Assembly (NCBI RefSeq): GCF_036099295.1 | Contig: NZ_CP107976.1 | Span: 4,588,001-4,652,000 of the forward strand | Origin: Streptomyces sp. NBC_00358 | GTDB taxonomy: Bacteria; Actinomycetota; Actinomycetes; Streptomycetales; Streptomycetaceae | Reading direction: 5' to 3' | Length of the DNA stretch: 64,000 nt | Shown here: piece by piece, positions 60,693-64,000 of the stretch | Numbering within the stretch: position 1 is the stretch's first letter | Layout of the letters: each line of letters opens with the position of its first letter | Position numbers and translations under genes: made by a program | The notes under the pieces: model-generated | The model's database searches: none | What the model was told of the DNA's origin: nothing | The model's input: only the letters and a program-made list of their open reading frames with translations

Positions 60693-61547
60693 ATGAACCG
60701 TCCGTCCTGTCTCCTGGCATCCGCCCTGACCGCGGGGATGCTGCTCTCGACGGCCGCCTGCTCGAACGGCGGCGGTGACGGCGGCGGCTCCGGCCGTACG
60801 GACTCCTCCGCGTCCCCCGCCTCCGCGTCCCCCGTCCCCGCCTCTCCCGTGGCCGAGGAGTCCGGCTCCGCGTCGCCCTCGCCCTCCCCTTCCGTCCGGG
60901 AGCTCACCAAGGCCGAGGCCCAGTCCGCGCTGATCACCAACTCCGACCTCGGTTCGCAGTGGGACGAGTCGAAGGGCGTGGCGGCCTGGCACGACACGCT
61001 GCTCAAGAGCAAGGTCGACGAGGCCGACTTCGTCACCGACAAGGCGAACGCCAAGCAGTGCCAGAAGCTGCTGGACGGTCTGTACAGCGAGAACCTGCTG
61101 GGCAAGCCGCAGGGAGCCAGTGCCGTCACCGGCTTCGACGACAGCGACAACGACGCCCAGATGCGCTACGAGGTCGCCTCGTACGGGAAGAGCTCACTGG
61201 ACACGCAGCTGAAGTGGCTGAAGACGCTGCCGGACATCTGCGACCAGTTCACGGCCGTCGACGGCAACGGCGACAAGCAGACCGTCCAGGTCGTCTCGAC
61301 GCATCTGCCCGACGTGGGGGACGCCCGCCAGGGCCTCCAGGTCACGATGAGCGGCAAGCTGGAGGGCGACCCCGAGACCCTGACGCTCGACTTCGCCGCG
61401 GTCCGGGTCGGCGACAGCGCCCTGTCCCTCACCAACGGCGGCCTCTCCGGTACCGAGCACCAGTCCACGGAGCAGGCGGTCCAGGCCGGCACGAACCGCC
61501 TGAAGGACGTCCTGGCGGGGAAGTCGCCCGCCCCGACACAGGGCTGA
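60693..61547 (+). CDS. Putative lipoprotein with DUF-type sensor-like domain
   Basis: 284 residues from the ATG at 60693 (GGGAGG upstream). The lipobox is STAAC, with Cys at about 23. A Ser/Pro/Ala-rich linker of about 45 residues is followed by a domain of about 210 residues (LTKAEAQSALITNSDLGSQW to NRLKDVLAG). It resembles PknH-sensor-like or similar extracytoplasmic domains found in actinobacterial lipoproteins, but the match is loose. Its 3' end overlaps only the read-through tail of the antisense alkylsulfatase pseudogene. Confidence 0.75.
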   Translation: MNRPSCLLASALTAGMLLSTAACSNGGGDGGGSGRTDSSASPASASPVPASPVAEESGSASPSPSPSVRELTKAEAQSALITNSDLGSQWDESKGVAAWHDTLLKSKVDEADFVTDKANAKQCQKLLDGLYSENLLGKPQGASAVTGFDDSDNDAQMRYEVASYGKSSLDTQLKWLKTLPDICDQFTAVDGNGDKQTVQVVSTHLPDVGDARQGLQVTMSGKLEGDPETLTLDFAAVRVGDSALSLTNGGLSGTEHQSTEQAVQAGTNRLKDVLAGKSPAPTQG

Positions 61548-61675
61548 GGCCGAGGACCGGCACGATCACCGACGAGATACGCGGTGACGCCGCTCCCCGC
61601 ACGGACGGGAGCGGCGCCCCCGCGTTCCACCGACCACCTGACCCTGCCCCCTCCCCCCTCTCCCCCCTTCCCCTC

Positions 61676-62731
61676 TCCTCGGCGATCTCGGGACCCGTCA
61701 GACCGTTGTTGAGCATGCGCAGGGTCTGGTCGTGCAGGTACGCGTACAGGTCGCGCTGCTCGGCGAGGAAGCGGACGACGTCGTCGTGCCCCCAGGTCGG
61801 CCAGTGGTGGGAGGCGAAGGCGACGTCGTAGGTGCCGTCGAAGAAGTCGATGGCCTCGTCGAGGTAGCGGGCCCACTGCCGGGCGTCGCGGACCAGGGCG
61901 CCGCGCAGGGTGAGCAGGTTGTGCATGTTGTGCGTGGCGTTCTCCGCCAGGCACAGGGCCCGCCGGTCCGGGAAGAGGAAGTTCATCTCGGCCGGGGCCT
62001 CGGTGCCGGGGGTGACCTGGAAGACGATCCGCACGCCGTCGACCGTCTCCGTCTGGCCGGTGCGGGTGATGTCCAGGGTCGGCGGTACGAGCGTCAGGGT
62101 GCCGCTGGAGACCGCGGGGCCGAGCCCCGTGCTGATCTGGCCGTCGGGCGCCTTGGGCAGATGGTCGCCGTACATGTAGCCGGCGCGGCGGATCATGGCG
62201 TTGCCCGCGTGGACGTTCTCGCTGACCGCGTGCTCCAGGAAGCCCTCCGGCGCGATGACCGGGACGCCCTCCTCCGTGCCGTGCGGCAGCACTCCGCGGG
62301 CGCCGCCGAAGTGGTCGGCGTGCGAGTGGGTGTAGATCAGACCGGTGACGGGGCGTGCTCCCCGGTGCTCGCGGTACAGGGCGAGCGCGGCGGCGGCGGT
62401 CTCCGCGCAGAGCAGCGGATCGATGACGATCACTCCGCGGTCGCCCTCGACGAGTGTCATGTTGGAGATGTCGAGGCCCCGTACCTGGTACACGCCCTCG
62501 GTGACCTCGTACAGGCCCCGGCGCGCGCAGAGCTGGGCCTGCCGCCACAGACTCGGATGCGCGGTCCCCGGACACTCACCGTCGAGGAACTCGTACGCCT
62601 CGCTGTCCCATCACCCGCCCGTCCTCCGCCCGGACCACAGCGGGCCCGAACACCGCGAGCAACCCCCGGTCGGCGTTCTCGAAGTCGGCGACGTCGTCGA
62701 ACGGCAGCTCATCACGCGAGGAAGTCGTCAT
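61676..62731 (-). pseudogene. Decayed alkylsulfatase (SdsA/YjcS type, MBL fold)
   Basis: Alkylsulfatases are about 600-residue metallo-beta-lactamase-fold enzymes that desulfate alkyl sulfates. The ATG at 62731 opens a frame (TTSSRDELPFDDVADFENAD) that shifts near 62610, at what should be VVWDSEAYEFLDG, and stops at once. The reading continues in another frame with SLWRQAQLCARRGLYEVTEG and the metal motif THSHADHFGG, then the later site HNMHNLLTLRGA. Homology stops at LTGPEIAEE, where about 40 percent of the protein (dimerisation and SCP2-like domains) should follow. The open frame then continues antisense through the lipoprotein gene. Frameshift plus truncation make it nonfunctional. Confidence 0.85.
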
Positions 62732-62908
62732 CCACCCAGCCTCGACCGGGGCAGGGCGGGAGGCATGCGGTGTGGGCCGTCGTGCCGGAGGGCAGTCGGT
62801 GACACACGTGGCCGGTCCGGGCCGCCACGCACCGCGGCCCCGGCAACCTGTGGTGGGGCTGCCGCGGGCTGAGGTGGCGGGCCGGGGTGTTACGTCATTG
62901 CTTGCTAG

Positions 62909-63130
62909 TCAGAGCCGGTCCATCCGGGTGTAGGGGCTCAGGACGCGGACCTGGCGGGCGCCGAAGTCGACGAGCATCGCGATGCCCTCTTCGACGCCGA
63001 CGATCGTGCCCAGGCCGTACTGGTCGTGGGAGACGCGGTCTCCGAGGCTGAACTCCTTGGCCACGGGGACGACGGGTGCGGCGAAGGGGCTGGTGGGCAG
63101 GTGGCGCCGGGGCGCGGAGGATTTACTCAT
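62909..63130 (-). CDS. Small Tudor-like protein
   Basis: 73 residues. After a basic, Ser/Pro-rich N-terminus of 25 residues comes a small beta-domain (FSLGDRVSHDQYGLGTIVGV, then EGIAMLVDFGARQVRVLSPY) like the Tudor-type tail of UvrD/PcrA helicases that touches RNA polymerase. It is a stand-alone version, widespread in Streptomyces, without known function. It could bind RNA polymerase or nucleic acid. This is inference from the fold. Confidence 0.75.
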   Translation of the reverse strand: MSKSSAPRRHLPTSPFAAPVVPVAKEFSLGDRVSHDQYGLGTIVGVEEGIAMLVDFGARQVRVLSPYTRMDRL

Positions 63131-63566
63131 CGTGATTCCAGTATGGGCCCTATTCCGGTGGGCGGTAGGGCTTGATGGTCTCGATCCCGCTCCGACTCGA
63201 CGTCCCGCACCGCTCGGGAACGCGGTGGGCGGGGACCCCGGTGTACGGTCCCCGCCCGGCAGGCCGCGCGTTCACTGAGGTCAGCCGTCGGGGCGGCCGG
63301 TCCGCGATCATTCCGGTTCGCGGACCGGTTCACCGGGCGCGCCTGTCGTGGACCGGACAGGCCACGGCGGCGGGTCGGGACCCGCCGGAACCGGGGTGCG
63401 GACCGTCGGTACGGCGGGGTCCCCGGGGGAGGCGTACGCCCGCGCGGGCGCTCCGCCCGCCCCTCGGGACCCCGGGATGCCGGGGTCCCGCCCGGGGGAA
63501 CGTGCACCGTGCGGCCGGGCCGGGGCGCCTGCCGCGAGCGGATCCGGGCGGCGCGCACGACTCCCG
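63131..63566. other. Intergenic region with no supported gene
   Basis: 435 bases between two minus-strand genes. Apart from the terminator hairpin at 63466-63489 nothing stands out. Long frames through it are products of high GC. Confidence 0.5.
63466..63489 (-). terminator. Terminator of the penicillin-binding protein gene
   Basis: Perfect 10-bp stem GGGACCCCGG / CCGGGGTCCC with a 4-base loop, 77 bases past the minus-strand stop. Confidence 0.7.
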
Positions 63567-64000
63567 TCAGCCCCCGGACGTCGCGACGGCGCCCCGGCCC
63601 GGCCGCACGGTGACGGGATCGAGCCGGTTCATGACGCCCGCCACCATCTCGGCGGCCGAGTTCGCCGCCGTGGAGGGGAGCTGGGCGATCCGGGCCGGGT
63701 GCCGGCCGTGGGCGGGATGCTGGGCGAAGAGGGCGACCGTGGTGGACAGTCTCGCGTCGTACATGGTCTGCCACAGGGTGCGGGTTCCGGCGCCCCCGGT
63801 GAACACGCCCCAGGTCCCGCCGGACGGGTGCAGGAGTTTGGTGACGAGCTGCACGGTGGACGGGCCCATCACGGTGCGGGTGCGCGGCCGGGCGGTGTAG
63901 AGGGTCCGGCCGTCCCGGGTGATCCTCTGGACGGTGTACGGCTCGGCGTAGGTGCCGCCGGCCGCCGCCGTGGCGTACGCCGCCGACAGCGAGAGCGGAG
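63567..64000 (-). CDS. Penicillin-binding protein, C-terminal part (5' end beyond window)
   Basis: The open frame enters from the right edge and ends at 63567. The 144 codons seen read LSAAYATAAAGGTYAEPYTV and QRITRDGRTLYTARPRTRTV, then GGTWGVFTGGAGTRTLWQTM. This is the AYATxANGGxYxxPxxVxxIxD pattern that ends the transpeptidase domain of class A/B penicillin-binding proteins, followed by the segment where the KTG(T/S) motif normally sits. Here GGAGTRTLWQT replaces KTGTT, so the Lys is missing. The internal ATG at 63872 is not the start. Confidence 0.8.
   Translation of the reverse strand, partial: PLSLSAAYATAAAGGTYAEPYTVQRITRDGRTLYTARPRTRTVMGPSTVQLVTKLLHPSGGTWGVFTGGAGTRTLWQTMYDARLSTTVALFAQHPAHGRHPARIAQLPSTAANSAAEMVAGVMNRLDPVTVRPGRGAVATSGG

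Overview
The window is Streptomyces chromosome. GC is very high, many starts are GTG or TTG, Sec and lipoprotein signals are typical of actinobacteria, and the heat-shock operon has the actinobacterial order dnaK-grpE-dnaJ-hspR with HAIR operators. No phage, plasmid or complete insertion sequence is present. Mobile DNA shows only as an integrase remnant beside a tRNA-Gly gene.

Layout. 1-4230: dnaK-grpE-dnaJ-hspR (minus strand) with its HspR operators. 4280-7960: a divergent pair, an MraY/WecA-like membrane protein and a large membrane Fe-S reductase of the EtfD type. 8130-27550: an accessory, secretion-rich stretch with three FG-GAP beta-propeller proteins, three propeller/Ig-like repeat proteins and a relic of a fourth, lipoproteins, and one unknown secreted protein with a small membrane partner. 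It is interrupted by a core block (Yip1 protein, phosphoribosyltransferase, dcd, zinc ribbon, tRNA-Gly). 27700-29760: small membrane, DUF4142 and lipoprotein genes. 30250-36430: a cold-shock neighbourhood (csp, DEAD-box helicase, small conserved proteins, MerR-like regulator) with structured leaders and a 0.9-kb repeat-rich intergenic region. 36580-46180: epimerase, two-component system, two glycosyltransferases, methyltransferase, sulfite-oxidase-fold protein and a polytopic membrane protein. 46200-50990: ThrE-like exporter, then an amino-acid permease/small protein/M20 dipeptidase operon. 51060-57440: a molybdenum-flavoured block (HTH-TOBE regulator, sulfite-oxidase-fold protein, modABC) enclosing an NAD-formate dehydrogenase and a LysR regulator. 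57470-64000: FkbM methyltransferase, cupin, anti-sigma-type ATPase, a second csp with its own MerR-like regulator, a lipoprotein, a decayed alkylsulfatase, a Tudor-like small protein and the C-terminus of a penicillin-binding protein.

The most notable pattern is regulatory. Four secreted-protein genes (three FG-GAP, one propeller/Ig-like) are each preceded by ACAACC-N17-GTC(T/A), always with 17 bases between the two boxes, and a fifth (the largest Ig-like gene) has the variant GCAACC-N17-GTCC. This looks like the promoter of one ECF-type sigma factor controlling a family of surface or secreted propeller proteins. A second pattern is post-transcriptional. The two csp genes share a promoter and leader, including a hairpin whose stem sequence differs while pairing is kept, and the cold-shock helicase has its ribosome binding site inside a perfect 8-bp hairpin.
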